Assembly: GCA_024760905.1 (NCBI GenBank)
Contig: CM045735.1
Coordinates: 6,450,661-6,514,660 of the forward strand
From: Plotosus lineatus
Lineage: Eukaryota; Chordata; Actinopteri; Siluriformes; Plotosidae
DNA length: 64,000 nt
Reading direction: 5' to 3'
The translations under genes were made by a program, and so were the position numbers. Shown here in pieces: positions 42,905 to 55,043 of this stretch. Each line of letters opens with the position of its first letter. Position 1 is the stretch's first letter. A model generated the notes under the pieces. That model was given only the letters and a program-made list of their open reading frames with translations, made no database searches and was not told where the DNA came from.

Positions 42905-44801
42905 TATATATCTTCTTTTCCTTTCAGCTGTTCCCTTCAGGGGTCGCCACAGCAAATGATCTGCCTCCATCTCACCCTATCCTCTGCATCTTCTACTCTT
43001 ACTCCAACTACCTTCATGTCCTCCTTCACCACATCCATAAATATTCTCTTTGGTCTTCATCTGGGCCTTCTACCTGGTAGTTCCAACCTCAGCATCCTAA
43101 TACCAATATACTCACTATCCCTCCTCTGTACATGTCCAAACCATCTCAATCGAGCCTCTCTGACTTTGTCTCCAAAACTTCTTACATGTGCTGTCCCTCT
43201 GATGTACTCATTCCTGATCCTATCCATCCTCGTTACTCCCAAAGAGAATCTCAACATTTTCATCTCTGCTACCTCCAGCTCTGCCTCCTGTCTTTTCCCA
43301 AGGGCCACTATTTCGAAACCATACAACATCACTGGCCTCATCACTGTCTTGTACACTTTTCCCTTCATTCTTACCGATACTCTCCTATCACACATTACAC
43401 CGGACACTTTTCTCCATCCATTCCAACCTGTCTGCATGTGCTTCTTCACCTCTTTTCCATACTCTCCATTGCTCTGGATTGTTGTGCCTAAGTACTTAAA
43501 ATCTTCTACCTTCGTTATCTCTGCCCCCTGTATCCTCACCGTTCGTCTTGGGTCTTTCTCGTTCACACACATGTATTCTGTCTTACTGAGGCTAACCTTC
43601 ATTCCTCTCCTTTCCAGGGCATACCTCCACCTCTCTAGATTTTCCTCCACTTGTTCTCTGCTCTCACTACAGATCACAATGTCATCTGCAAACATCATAG
43701 TCCATGGAGATTCTTGTCTAACCTCGTCTGTCATCCTGTCCATCACCATAGCAAACAAGAAGGGGCTGAGAGCTGACCCTTGATGCAGTCCCACCTCCAC
43801 CTTGAACTCTTCTGTCACACCGACAGCACACCTCACCACTGTCTTACATCTCTCATACATGTCCTGCACCACTCTAACATACTTCTCTGTCACTCCAGAC
43901 TTCCTCATACAATACCACCGTTCTTCTCTCGGCACCCTGTCATATGCTTTCTCCAGATCCACAAAGGCACAATGCAGCTCCCTCTGACCTTCTCTGTACT
44001 TCTCTATTAACATCCTCAAAGCAAACACTGCACCTGTGGTGCTCTTTATTGGCATGAAACCAAACTGTTGTTCACAAATGCTGACATCTCTGCCCTTAGT
44101 CTTGCTTCCACTATTCTTTCCCATAACTTCATCGTATGGCTCATCAACTTTATCCCTCTGTAGTTGCCACTGCACGTCTCCCTTGTTCTTAAAAATGGGC
44201 ATCAGCACACTTCTCCTCCATTCCTCCGGCATGTGCTCACTTTCTAAGACCTTGTTGAATATTCTTGTCAGAAAATCTACTGCTACTTCCCCTAGACACT
44301 TCCATACCTCCACCGGTATGTCATCAGGACCAACTGCATTTCCACTCTTCATCCTCTTCAATGCCCTCCTCACTTCACCCTTACTAATCTTTGCTACTTC
44401 TTGGTCCTCAACGGTCACCTCTTCTACTCTTTTTTTCTCTCATTTTCCTCATTCATCAGTTCTTCAAAGAACTCTTTCCATCTTCCCAGCACACTTCTGT
44501 CATCAGTCAATACATTTCCCTCTCTGTCCTTCATCACTCTAACTTGCTGCACGTTTTTCCCATCTCTATTTTCTCTGCTATGAAAACCTGTATAAATCAT
44601 TTTCTCCCTACTTACTGTCCAACCTATCATACAAGTCATCATACGCCCTCTGTTTAGCCTTTGACACCGCTACCTTCGCCTTACGCTGTCTCCCTGTACT
44701 CTTGTTTACTCTCTTCAGTCCTCTCTATGTCCCACTTCTTCTTAGCTAACCTCTTCCTTTGTACACACACCTGCACTTCCTTATTCCATTCCATTCCACC
44801 A

Positions 44802-44805
<4 letters not shown>
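42905..44805 (-). mobile_element. RTE-type LINE, nearly open reverse transcriptase
   Basis: The reverse-strand frame 44418-43057 (453 codons) spans most of a reverse transcriptase: GNAVGPDDIPVEVWKCLGE, a decayed NYRGIK region, QFGFMPIKST, FVDLEKAYDRVPREE, GLHQGSALSPFLFAMVMDR, the catalytic MMFADDIVICSES, FKYLGTTIQ, then a C-terminal block with LGVTRMDRIRNEY. It ends at a stop just after GRRPR, where copy 1 reads on. An upstream frame (44642-44424) holds DDRSVLGRWKEFFEEL and is separated by a frameshift. The FADD active site is kept, but the endonuclease is not identifiable, so this is a decayed copy. It lies between TA-rich tracts. Confidence 0.9.
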
Positions 44806-44835
<30 letters not shown>

Positions 44836-44839
44836 TTTT

Positions 44840-45147
44840 TTCTTTCTTGCTTTTGGCTTTTTCCCTTTCTTGAGAGTCGCCACAGCGAATCATCTGATTC
44901 GCACATTTGATTTGGCATAGGTTTTAGCAAGGGACAGAAACACGCTGACGGTTTTGCAGCTACTCTTTACGAAAGTCAGCAAAGGTTCTTTTACATGCCT
45001 CTCACCATAGACAGTGAGAGATATGACCTGCCTTTGATAACTCAGTTAGCTGCATTGGGGAGGAACAATGACAATCTTGTGAACAGTGGGACTCAAACCC
45101 CCATCCCTAGGATCAGCGATCCAGCGCCCTATACCACAAGGCCACCA
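44840..45147 (-). mobile_element. SINE-2 with RTE tail
   Basis: The reverse strand has head 'atggtggccttgtggtatag', B box 'gggtttgagtccc' and ends 'aaagccaaaagcaagaaag'. TA-rich sequence lies on both sides. Confidence 0.85.
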
Positions 45148-45153
45148 TATATA

Positions 45154-45260
45154 CAGGGATGCTTCATTTTCCGTGGGTAATTGGGACTGAGATCCCGACG
45201 TGACCATTGAAATCTGGGAAGTAGGAGCACCCCCCCTCCCCACACACGACTGACATATAT
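45154..45260 (+). mobile_element. Family B Tigger-like end fragment
   Basis: TA-'cagggatgcttcattttccg', then 'taattgggactgagatccc' and 'gaagtaggagcaccccccc', aligning with the left end of the element at 59794. Confidence 0.6.
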
Positions 45261-46935
45261 ATGCTGTATGTATGTATGCATATAATTTTGTTAAACAGTA
45301 GAACAGTTGCCTCAGATTTTTTTTTTTTTTTTGGCTGAGGAGGGTGGTTTGCCCTTAAAATGCTGATTTTATAAGGGATTATAAGGGATGTCTTTCTTAT
45401 TGTACCGGCACGACTGTATTTAGATGACTTATTAAAAAAAAAAATACAGTAATACATTTCCGCATCTTGGCGTGTACCTAAACTTTTTGATATTGAAATA
45501 AGTTGTTTATGCTGGAAGATTTCTTTGATACTCCAGGACGTGCTGTTAAAAGTATTCCCCACCACCTAGTTTTTGATTATTGCTTCGTCTTGTTTTATAC
45601 CTTGCGTAATAAATAATTTATTACATAATAAATTAAACTAATCAACACAAATTTCACAAAATGTCCCAAGTAACCAAAGAGATATTTAACTACAACTCAC
45701 AGGGTCAACACTAATTTATCTTACAATAATTTGGCTTGAACAGTTTAAGTGATGGTCTCGAAAACAACTGAAAGGAAGCCATCAGTGGAACGTGTAAGGC
45801 TGAAGTAAACCAAACATCAGTTTTTGTGACTTTGTACATAATTTAAAAGCTTGAAATAAAATAACCTGAAGGATTAGAAACGGCATTGGTTGAGTGAAGC
45901 ATAATCGTACATACAGCTGAAAGCAGGCTTCGTGATTTGTTTTTAATGTTTGACACATGTACACATCAAAATCTTTCTACAGCACACTATTTATAGGGAT
46001 TTAGTTTTATTTGTGTTCTTGGAGACAGAACACTCGGATGTCAGTTTTTTCTGGTGTGACTGCCAGTAAATGCAGAAAGGGATCAACATGTCGGCGCCAA
46101 TCTGTACAAAGGGGTTAAATATATGTATTCATTCATTTTCTGAACCACTTCATGCATATATATAATCTCCATCGAAAGCCTTGTATTGACTTTACTTTGA
46201 ACATAAAGTTTCATTAGTTCTAGTCCCATGCGGTTTTACGATACGGGATTGGATTCGGTTTAAATTTGAACACCCCACATCCGAATATGAATGGCGATAC
46301 ATATGTCTGGATCTTTTGATACCACACCATAATCGACACGTCATTTAGAAATCAGGATACAGGTAATGGCAGCACGGCCAACTGATAATATAATATCAGA
46401 TCATTAGTCTTCAATGTAGCTATAACTTATGAATTATTGATATTAGGTACAGTCTTAAATTATTTGTGGTTCGACTGTATTAATTGAGCGCTTCCCAAAT
46501 GCCAAAGCATTTTAGCTCAAATGATACTGGAATAAAAAGTTCGACTACAGACCGAATATTCGCGTGAGCCCAGACTGCATACGCTTTGGGTGTTTTCAGT
46601 CTTGTGTATGCCAGGCTTTGACACGCCTTGCACCCCACCTTCACCTGCACCCCACCCTCACCTGCTAACCTGCACACATTGCAGCTGATCTCAATCTTCC
46701 TCCCCAGGTGGTCTACGTGGTAATGTCTTTCTGTGGCTTGTTCAGGCGAAACCGAGCTGCAGAATCCAAAGCTTTTCCCCAGATGCTTGCTGGCGAGCAG
46801 GATGGTTCTCGAGGTGTGCTCCTTTTCTTTTTTTCTGAGTGAGATTGATTATTATATTTTTGGATCCACTTTACCATGGTCTTCGAACCATTCTTTTTCT
46901 GACAACTTCCTTGAGACCGTACTACGGGTTGTACC
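45261..46935. other. Intergenic, no recognised gene
   Basis: AT-rich sequence without a supported feature. The only structure noted is a local duplication of 'cttcacctgcaccccacc'-like text near 46629-46675. Confidence 0.5.
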
Positions 46936-47330
46936 CCCCCACCACCACCACCACCACCACCACAACATAACTACCAGGATCATGGGGTACTCAAACCCGT
47001 CCACAACATTAAGGTGGCAATTCGCCATAGGGGAACTCAGTTTCCTGCAGAGGGTGTTTGGGGTCAAGAGTTAGAAGGCTTGGGCATCTGATTTAGGATG
47101 CTTCCCAGTCACCCCCCTTGAGAGTCCAACTAAAATGAAACCATAAGGTAATCCCAGAACTGACTAGATTGATTATTATATTTCATTTGGGCTCGAGATC
47201 CCTAAAGAGAAGCTGGAGTGTCTCGTGGGAGAGGGATGTTTGGGTTTTCTTCATGGACCCGTTGCCTCTGCGACCCAACCTCGGATTGGCAAGGGATGGC
47301 CTGATATAATGTGTGGTCAAACCCCAGCTC
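46936..47330. repeat. (CCA)n tract plus degraded interspersed repeat
   Basis: A CCA trinucleotide run (about 46939-46962), then blocks such as 'aggcttgggcatctgattta' and 'tgcctctgcgacccaacctc'. These resemble 3' parts of common fish repeats. Confidence 0.5.
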
Positions 47331-47793
47331 TCAAATCGCAAGGTATGTGCATCTACTTGACATTCTATATAATGTACAAAATATCTGAAATTTGACAGAT
47401 ACATCATAGTCTTTGTATCATATTCATCTATATGTATGTTGATCTAAAGGGAACTGCCCAATTAGGGCAAGCCCGACTAACATATTGATTATGAATTTTA
47501 AGGATTTTATAAGTTTTATCACCTAATAATTCCATGAATTTGATTTTATTTAGTCGTTTCCCACTTGTTCTCTGTACCCTTTATATATTTGCCATATGGC
47601 ACAAAAAGAGTAAATACTTTTTAAAAAATATTTGCCGGTGGATTTATTGTAAATACATTACTTTGTTTTACAATTATTGTAAATGAACGCGATTGCGTTC
47701 GACAGAACATTTTGTGCAGTGTGCTTGGGTTTGGTTTGAACTGGCGTAAAATTTGCGCTGAAGAGTATAACAGATGACACGCAGCTACATTGA

Positions 47794-47923
47794 CCAATGA
47801 AGATACTACTTCAATATGCTGTTTGATTTGGTTGACCAATCGGAACGTGTTTTATTCAGCGAGTCAGCATCCGGCAATATAAAAGCTGCCACGAGTCGGC
47901 GATGTGAGCGAGAGGCCATCTTG
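47794..47923 (+). promoter_or_regulatory. HNRNPAB: HNRNPAB promoter: two CCAAT boxes, TATA box, YY1-like site
   Basis: CCAAT at 47794-47798 and 47836-47840 (the second in the NF-Y-like context gaCCAATCGG), TATAAAA at 47878-47884, predicted start near 47908, and GCCATCTTG (47915-47923, YY1-like) just inside the transcript. A possible 5' UTR donor 'aaact|gtaagc' at 47955 suggests a non-coding first exon; its acceptor before the ATG at 48469 could not be fixed. Confidence 0.6.
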
Positions 47924-48468
47924 AAGAGTAGTCGCAGGCTCGCTAAGCTTAAACTGTAAGCCGGTATTATTAGTATTATTTTTTTAATTACTCTTATTTG
48001 TGATAGCGTCCAACTTTGTTTGATATTTTGTATGATTAAGCTATTATTAAAAACGTTTTAGATCAGAATTCTAGGTATTTTCAAAGCGTTGCTATAGTAA
48101 TAGTGGAGGCCGCGAGTGTAGCATCTCGGTTGAGCTAATTAGCATGTAGCCGCATATGCTAGTTACTTACGCTACTGTAAATCTGTACAGTCGGCTGGAA
48201 TGTACGCGCTGAACTAGTTAATTTATAACGAAATACAGATGAATCGGACATATTAAATAAACGTTAAATAGATTTTGCGTCGTTTAGCTACTTAACGGTG
48301 GTCGCTCGGGACCCATGTCTGTGAAAGTCCATTGTGTCAGATGGTTAGCCGCTAATGTTGTTATTGTGAATGTGTGACGCTCGTGCTGATTTCTGCAACT
48401 CTAAATTGTATTATTCTCCGTGTTTCATGTAAATTGTTTTGGAATTGAGGCTTAAAAAATAAGTCGCG

Positions 48469-51400
48469 ATGGCCGACGACAGTGAGCAGCAGTTCATGGA
48501 GACCTCGGAGAACGGAAACGAACAGGAGGAGCTGAATGGGGCTGGCGCGGGAGGAGAGGCCGCTCAGGCCGACTCTCAGAACGGTGCGGCGGAAGGAGGA
48601 CAAATCGAAGCCAGCAAGGGAGAAGAGGACGCCGGGTGAGAAAGATGCACTCGTGCTGCTGCATCATAATTTTCTCCCTTAAGCCTTTTTGTTCAGCTTT
48701 TGTTCTTTGTTGAGCACCGCGTGTGTGTATGTGTGTGTGTGTGGATGGGGGATGGGTCTGGAACGAACTGTGAGCATCCCCTGACTGATGCTGTGGAGGT
48801 GATGATGAGTTGAGTGCTTAATGTAATGTATAGTGCAGTGTGTAGTGTTTAAACATCTTTGTAGGAAAAAAGTAATGCAAGTTCGAAAGGCCTCTGGGAA
48901 ATTGTCAGGTGACGTCACAAACTACTGCTTACTCGCTATTCAGTATGATCAGTATTGGAGTAAGTTCTTGAGTAGGATAATATGGGAAATCAAACACGTT
49001 TACTTGGAATATTAATCAAATTAGAATAGAAAATTGTATTTAATTTTTTAACATTTCTTATAGAAGGAAGTCATATTCAGCTGTGATAATATGAATGCAG
49101 TGTTTTCAGGTTTCACAGACTTTTTTTTTTTTTTTTTTTTTTGAACCCCCATCCCTAATTTTAGTTGTATACAGTTCTCGGCGGCATGGTGGCGTAGTGG
49201 TTAGCACGTCCGCCTCACAGTAAGAAGGCCTGGATTTGATTCCCGGCCTGGGCGTTTCTGTGTGGAGTTTGTATGTTCTCCCCGTGCTTGCGTGGGTTTC
49301 CTCCTACAATCCAAAGATATGCACAGTAGGTTAATTGGCCGTTCTATATTGCCCATAGGTTCGCATCGTGCAGAAGGCAACGGCAAACCACTGCGCTAAT
49401 CCTGCCAAGAAAACCTCCATGAAGATGATAATCAGGGCGTTGTCCTTCATGACGGGTCGCCAATGGTCGTCCTACGACTCGGGCACTAGATAGATACAAT
49501 TCTCACCCATCAAGTGCTACCTTCCCTATCACATGACCACCGCTTGACCAGGGAGGGGCGAAAGCATGTACACGCCCCCTCTGTGACAGGCAGTGCACCT
49601 GCCGCTTTTCGAACTGTGATACATGCATCTTTGGTGGCGGTCTGACCCATTCGGAGGGAAAGCATGCACACATCTCTTCCATGACTTGCGATGCTAAGCA
49701 CCCACCTCTTTTCGAACTGCTGCACGTGTGAATTTTGGGGACGGTCTAACCCATGGGGGGGGTGATCTGCCCATTGTATCAATGAGCTCACAGATGCCCA
49801 TCATTAGCTGGAAATTGTTGCGACCGTATGCCCTCCCTCCCGTGAGAGCTCAGCCTATTGACTCCCATGGACTCAGTCATGGATGGCTGTGGCATTATCC
49901 AGGATTTGAACTTGCAATCTCTGGGTTAATAGTCACACACCTTGATGTGCCACTCGGGTAGTGGAAACTTCTTATGAATGCAGACAGACATGTGGCAATG
50001 GCGAGTAGGTGTGTGTGTGGTGGTGGATGGTGGTGATGCATTCAGATCTGGCTGCATAAGTGGTGATGCCAATTATATTTCTGGTTTGGAAATCAAAAGT
50101 ATTGCCCTGTAGAATTGTCAGGTCAGCATATATGATTGCAAAATTTCATGTGACAAACGAGTCCGATGTTTACTTTTATTGACTGTAATGTCATTCTATA
50201 TTAGTGTCAAAGTGAGAAGCCTGACATGCAGAATTATTGGCATTGTCACATGTTGTGTTTTTTAATCCATCATATCAGTTGACCCCGACCCCCCCCCCCC
50301 CCAAAAAAAAAAAAAAAGAGTCCAACACAGAGTTATGTAAAACTCTAGCTTTAAACTGTTTGCCAAATTTCATGTGATTCTGATTGGTAATGATGGACAA
50401 ATGGGACTTTTGGAGCCATCTGTCCACAACATGAAAGTGACTGAGTGACATTTGATACCTCCGGTGTAAAAAGAGGTGAGATAGTGGGTTGATCTGTGGA
50501 TTAGAGACGCCGTGACCAGGGTTGTGGGCAATCAGGCAGTCCACACTGGCGATTAGTGATGTGAGCCTGCTTTCCAAACTTGTAATCGCAGCTGTGCTGC
50601 AAAGTTTGGGACTGTCAATGTCTCCTGGAAGTCTCAAAATCTAGCAAGGAAGCTACTGTTCTTAAGAGGAATGTTTCAGAAGTTGTTTGACGATTAATTT
50701 GCACTGTAATGTTTTCATTTTGTTGAATTAACTCGATGTTCTTTATTGACTTGAATGGTGTTTTTTTGGTATGTAAAAGTGACTTCTTGGATGTGAGAAT
50801 GAAATGTATAGTCATGCCTCCATTGAGTTGCCTGATCCTGGTCGTAGGTCAAGCTGATGTTGGTTCTCAAGGTAGCCGGGCGTGCTCTTGTTAAGGACAC
50901 TGATATTCAGACTTTGTGTTTTAGGAGTCGTATGGATGTTCTACCAAGCCTTTTAGATTATACTAATGTGGTCCACATTTGGAAGTTGAGAGAAAAATCA
51001 TGTCCAGGTTGATGCCGCACCCATCAGTGATGGGGAGTCCATGGGAGCCAACTAACAGATCTCTTGCACTCCTTTTGACTCTCGGTGATCACCAGCCAAT
51101 TATAGGTGTCTGTAAACTCATTTATTTTAAAGGTGTGAATAGCACGTTCCTTTAGGGTATTGGGCTATCCCAAGAAAGCATGTGCAGCAAAGCATCAAAA
51201 GGTGGTGCCAGTGTCATGGGAGAATGGAAAGGTGCGTGCTCGCACTCATCCCTGGTTGGTGGCAGTGGTTATACAATGGAGAAGGCAAAAATTTAAGTGG
51301 TGATATTAAAATTATGATTCCTAAGTCATGGGGGTTGGTGTCAGTGTTGCACTGTTGGTTTTTTTAAGTATTGCTTGTTTACTTTCAAGTCTTTTGTTCA

Positions 51401-53082
51401 AACTTAATGTGATCCACTTTATTTATTTCCCAGTAAAATGTTTGTTGGCGGCCTTAGCTGGGACACAAGCAAAAAGGATCTTAAGGACTACTTTACGAAG
51501 TTTGGTGAGGTGATGGACTGCACCATCAAAATGGACCCTAACACAGGCCGGTCACGTGGGTTTGGGTTCATCCTCTTCAAAGAAGCCGCAAGCGTTGAAA
51601 AGGTATTTTGTTACCCCTGAATATTAGTTACTTGAGGTAGGTTCTAGCAGATGTGAATGAAATGGTATGATCTCTTAACGTGCACTGTTTAGGTTTATTG
51701 CTCATTTGTTTGTGCCACCATTTTTTGGAAATGTTAAGACATTGGTTGTGGTAAGCCAGAACCATTCCAGGGAGATGACACTATTGGTAGCCATATTTCT
51801 TACCCCTTAAAGGCTCAGTCTATCTCTAGCGATGGGTTAAGTTAGGGTGCATTCTTAATTGCAAGCCAGACTATCGCACATTCATTCCTAGGGTCAATTT
51901 GGAACAGCTAGTTCACCTAATGTGAATTTGTTGAAATGCTAGTGCAAACTGGAGCACCCAGAAGAAACCCATGTAAACTTTGGGGTACCATGCAAATGCC
52001 TCATAGAATTGCCCAAATCCGTAGATTCAAAACCCAGGACCGTGATGTGAGGTGGCTGTTTTAACCGCAGAGTCATTATGCCGCTCATCTCAGTTCATTT
52101 ATTTATTTTGCAGGTATTGCACCAAAAGGAACACCGGCTAGATGGAAGACAGATCGATCCCAAGAAGGCGATGGCAATGAAGAAGGACCCTGTTAAGAAA
52201 ATATTTGTTGGTGGACTCAACCCTGAGACAACAGAAGAAAAAGTTCGAGAGTATTTTGGAGGCTTTGGTGAGGTGAGCATCTGGCAGGTCAACATTGAAG
52301 TTCAACTCCAAGTTTGAACATGTCAAAGGGGGGGGAAAACCCTTGATTTGTGTGTTTTGTTTAGATCGATTCAATTGAACTTCCTATGGATCCAAAAACG
52401 AGCAAGAGAAGGGGTTTCGTCTTTATTACGTATAAGGAGGAGTCGCCTGTCAAGAAAGTCCTAGAAAAGAAATACCATACTGTTAACGGCAGCAAGGTAA
52501 TTAAAAAAGGAAATGTGTTGGAAGTTGTCTCATTGTTGACGTATGTGTGTGCTATTACCATGGGATGCAGAATGATGCGGACCTGTCCTGGGATGGTGGC
52601 GCGACTTGACTGTTGATGATTCTTTTCCATTTCAGTGTGAAATTAAAGTGGCCCAGCCAAAGGAGGTTTACCAGCAGCAGCAGTATGGTGGAGCCCGTGG
52701 CGGTGGCTTCGGAGGTCGTGGCAGAGGACGTGGTGGTAAGTCCAGTTGTGTATGTGTGTGTGTGTGTGTGGAGAGTTTTACTTGTACATACACACAGTCG
52801 GCCCCCTACCTCCGAAATTAATCCGTTCCAGAGCCTTTTTCGTCAGTAGGGGTCGCATTTTACATGTTAAACGCCTAATTCGTTCCAAGGCTCCAGTCTT
52901 TGAACTGGATAAACCCCCATAGACCCTTTTAAAATTGATAAAAGTACACCAATTTCGTATGATGTGTTAAAAGTAAAAAATTATTTATTATACAATTTAA
53001 ACATTTTATTAACATATTAAACCATTTTATTAACATATTTATTCATTAAATCATTATTAAACATTTTTAACACACACCCCTG

Positions 53083-53126
<44 letters not shown>

Positions 53127-54410
53127 GCGCGTGCGCTGCGGGCCATGCCCACAAGACATGGAATTCAAAGCGCATTCCCTGCTTGATGAAGGTCCAAACT
53201 CAACTTTAACTTGATTCCTTGAGGGATCGGAATTCCAGATGTGAAAATCACATGTGAAGATCACGAAAACCCCTGGGTGTGAAAATTCCTGGTTATGAAA
53301 AACATTTTCCGAAGTTTTCATCCCTTGGACACGAAAACAACCTCTTATGAAAAGCGCCATTCAAAATTCAAATGTGCCAATCAAAATTTCACACGATGCG
53401 CGAGTTTCTCTCTCATTGGCTGTCTCCCAACATCCCGCCCCGCTCTCCTCCCATTGGAGGCAGCTGAAAGTTGCCCATACTTTCTGTTTGCACACGCGTG
53501 AAGGAGAGTTTACCGTTGGCTTGTTTTGAGATCGATCATGCAGCGTTATATTTCATTATCGCCGAAACCCCTCTACAGTCGGGACAATGTTAAACCAGAA
53601 GGAGACCTTAAAGCGGAAATACAGTGATGGAGACAATTATTTCGGCACGATATTAAACCCGTGCTCCGTAGGAGAAGATCTCCTGATCTCGCAAGGAAGC
53701 AAGTTAATATTGAATGAGGACCTCTGATCTTTCAAACGGGTACTGTAATTCCGCTTTAAATAAAACATCCCGTCCATTTAAACATTTAAATAGAATTGTT
53801 TCGTCAGCTGTGTGTTGCATGTGGGCGGGGCCCGAGTTTTGTGTGTGTCTGTGTGTGTGTGAGAGAGAGACTACAGAGCCAGTCAGAGATGAAAGGAGGC
53901 TTAACTCTTTAGTTTTTAGTTTAGTTTTTCAGTTGTTTAATTCAGTAAGTGTTTAATAAATGTGGCGCATGTGAGCAAAACGCGGCTCATCTGGACCTCC
54001 GATTCCTCAAGGAATCAAGTTAAAGTTGAGTTTGGACCTCTGATCTGTCAAGCAGGGAATGCGCTTTGAATTCCTCGTCTTAAAATGCTCTGGCGTCCTG
54101 CTTGTGGGTGGAGCCCGAAGCACCACAATAAACATTTAATGTGTACCTCATTGTGTGTGTGTGTGAGAGAGATGTGTGTGTGTGTGTTAATAAAAAATGT
54201 AATTAATGAATCGTTAATAAAATGTTTTAATACATTTTCTTTTACCTTTACCACATTTCGTACAAAATTGGTGTACTTTTTATCATTTTTAAAGGGTTTA
54301 TGGGGTAGTCTTGGGAGCCTTGGAACGAATCAGGCGTTTTACATGTAAAATGCGCCTCTACTTAGGAAACAGGCGCTGGAACGGATTAATTTTGTAAGTA
54401 GGGGGCCGCG

Positions 54411-54508
<98 letters not shown>

Positions 54509-54912
54509 TATATAGTATTATGAAAAATACCTTCAGGAGTTATCCTACCATGTACCAACAAAATTCTTTCTCAGGTCAACATCAGAACTGGAACCAGGGC
54601 TACACCAACTACTGGAACCAGGGTTATGGCAATCAGGGTTATGGCTATGGTGGACAGCAAGGCTACGGCAACTACGGGGGTTACGGCAACTACGACTACT
54701 CTTCTGGCTACTATGGCTACGGTGGTGGATATGACAACAGTAAGTGCATAGGCTGTCTGCTTCCGCTTGCCTGATCACCATGGTTCACTTTACCTATGCA
54801 AATTAGGTGCTCAGACACCCCTCCCCCCTCTCGTCTTTCAGACCAGGGCAATACGAGCTATGGGAAAACTCCAAGACGTGGAGGCCACCCGGGTAGCTAC
54901 AAGCCATACTGA
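48469..54912 (+). CDS. HNRNPAB: Heterogeneous nuclear ribonucleoprotein A/B, complete coding region, 7 exons
   Basis: Nuclear RNA-binding protein of the 2xRBD-Gly hnRNP group (also called CBF-A), acting in mRNA processing and transport. Coding exons: 48469-48635, 51434-51602, 52114-52272, 52365-52496, 52636-52735, 54575-54739, 54842-54912; all GT-AG, 963 nt, 320 aa. The acidic N-terminus (1-55) starts [19 protein letters not shown]1 (about 57-132) has RNP2 MFVGGL and RNP1 [11 protein letters not shown]2 (about 141-215) has IFVGGL and RGFVFITY. An RGG stretch (227-243), a Gly/Tyr/Asn/Gln-rich segment (244-297) and the end GSYKPY complete it. HNRNPD and HNRNPDL are the alternatives; the N-terminus and the COL23A1 neighbour favour HNRNPAB. 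A Tigger-like hairpin element fills most of intron 5. Confidence 0.95.
49169..49504 (+). mobile_element. SINE-1, complete copy with target-site duplication
   Basis: The element at 49180-49493 is flanked by ATACAGTTCTC and ATACAATTCTC (10 of 11). Head 'tggcgtagtggttagcacg' continues into 'ccgcctcacag', then B-box-like 'ggatttgattccc', the body 'tgtgtggagtttgtatgtt' and the 3' region 'aagaaaacctccatgaagat'. In HNRNPAB intron 1. Confidence 0.88.
49545..49960. repeat. Dispersed repeat, HNRNPAB intron 1
   Basis: Same family as 36490-36775. It contains an internal partial duplication: 'cttttcgaactg' and 'ggtctgacccattcggaggg' / 'ggtctaacccatgg' each occur twice. A possible B-box-like sequence is antisense 'ggatttgaacttgca'. 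A third, weaker relative is at about 51010-51130. Confidence 0.6.
51750..52085 (-). mobile_element. SINE-1 copy, reverse, HNRNPAB intron 2
   Basis: The reverse strand shows head 'cggcataatgactctgcgg', B-box-like 'gggttttgaatc' and a diverged body. It ends about 30 bp before the exon at 52114. Confidence 0.7.
52795..54412. mobile_element. Long inverted-repeat Tigger-like element in HNRNPAB intron 5
   Basis: The ends 'cagtcggccccctacc' and 'gtagggggccgcgtg' continue into long inverted arms: 'attaatccgttccag', 'cgcctaattcgttccaaggc' and 'aaagtacaccaattt' on the left recur in reverse on the right. An inner pair, 'gcgcattccctgcttga' (53170) and 'tcaagcagggaatgcgc' (54048), with 'aactttaacttgattcc' mirrored, extends the pairing to several hundred bp. 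(CT)n at 53086-53128. An HTH-relic-like stretch lies near 53560. Confidence 0.85.
54408..54502. repeat. (GT)n(TA)n microsatellite
   Basis: Abuts the right end of the inverted-repeat element and ends about 75 bp before an HNRNPAB exon. Confidence 0.95.
54575..54739 (+). CDS. HNRNPAB: HNRNPAB Gly/Tyr-rich exon, probably alternatively spliced
   Basis: This 165-bp exon (phase 1 at both ends) encodes repeats such as NWNQGY, NYWNQGY and [11 protein letters not shown], a prion-like low-complexity segment. Skipping it keeps the frame. From memory, mammalian HNRNPAB and HNRNPD make isoforms with and without the corresponding exon. It starts about 75 bp after a (TA)n tract. Confidence 0.8.
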
Positions 54913-54927
54913 TCACGTGTAGTGCAG

Positions 54928-55043
54928 GTATGCGTGGCTTTTTAAATTTTTATTTATTTTTTTATTTATTTTTTTATTTTTTTTTAACTATTTTGTGATG
55001 AAGCGTACACACTTTTTTTTTTTTTTTTTTTTTTTGAATCCAG
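54928..55043 (+). other. HNRNPAB: Candidate 3' UTR intron of HNRNPAB
   Basis: A good donor 'gtgcag|gtatgcg' lies 15 nt after the TGA stop. The best acceptor is the T-rich tract ending 'gaatccag' at 55043. Introns just after the stop are known in the HNRNPD/HNRNPAB group, where alternative 3' UTR splicing controls levels. The acceptor choice is an inference; 55332 and 55402 are alternatives. Confidence 0.5.

Noticed and set aside
46733..47074. 113-codon open frame with a His run
   Set aside because: The His run is the (CCA)n repeat; the rest is low-complexity sequence and degraded repeat.
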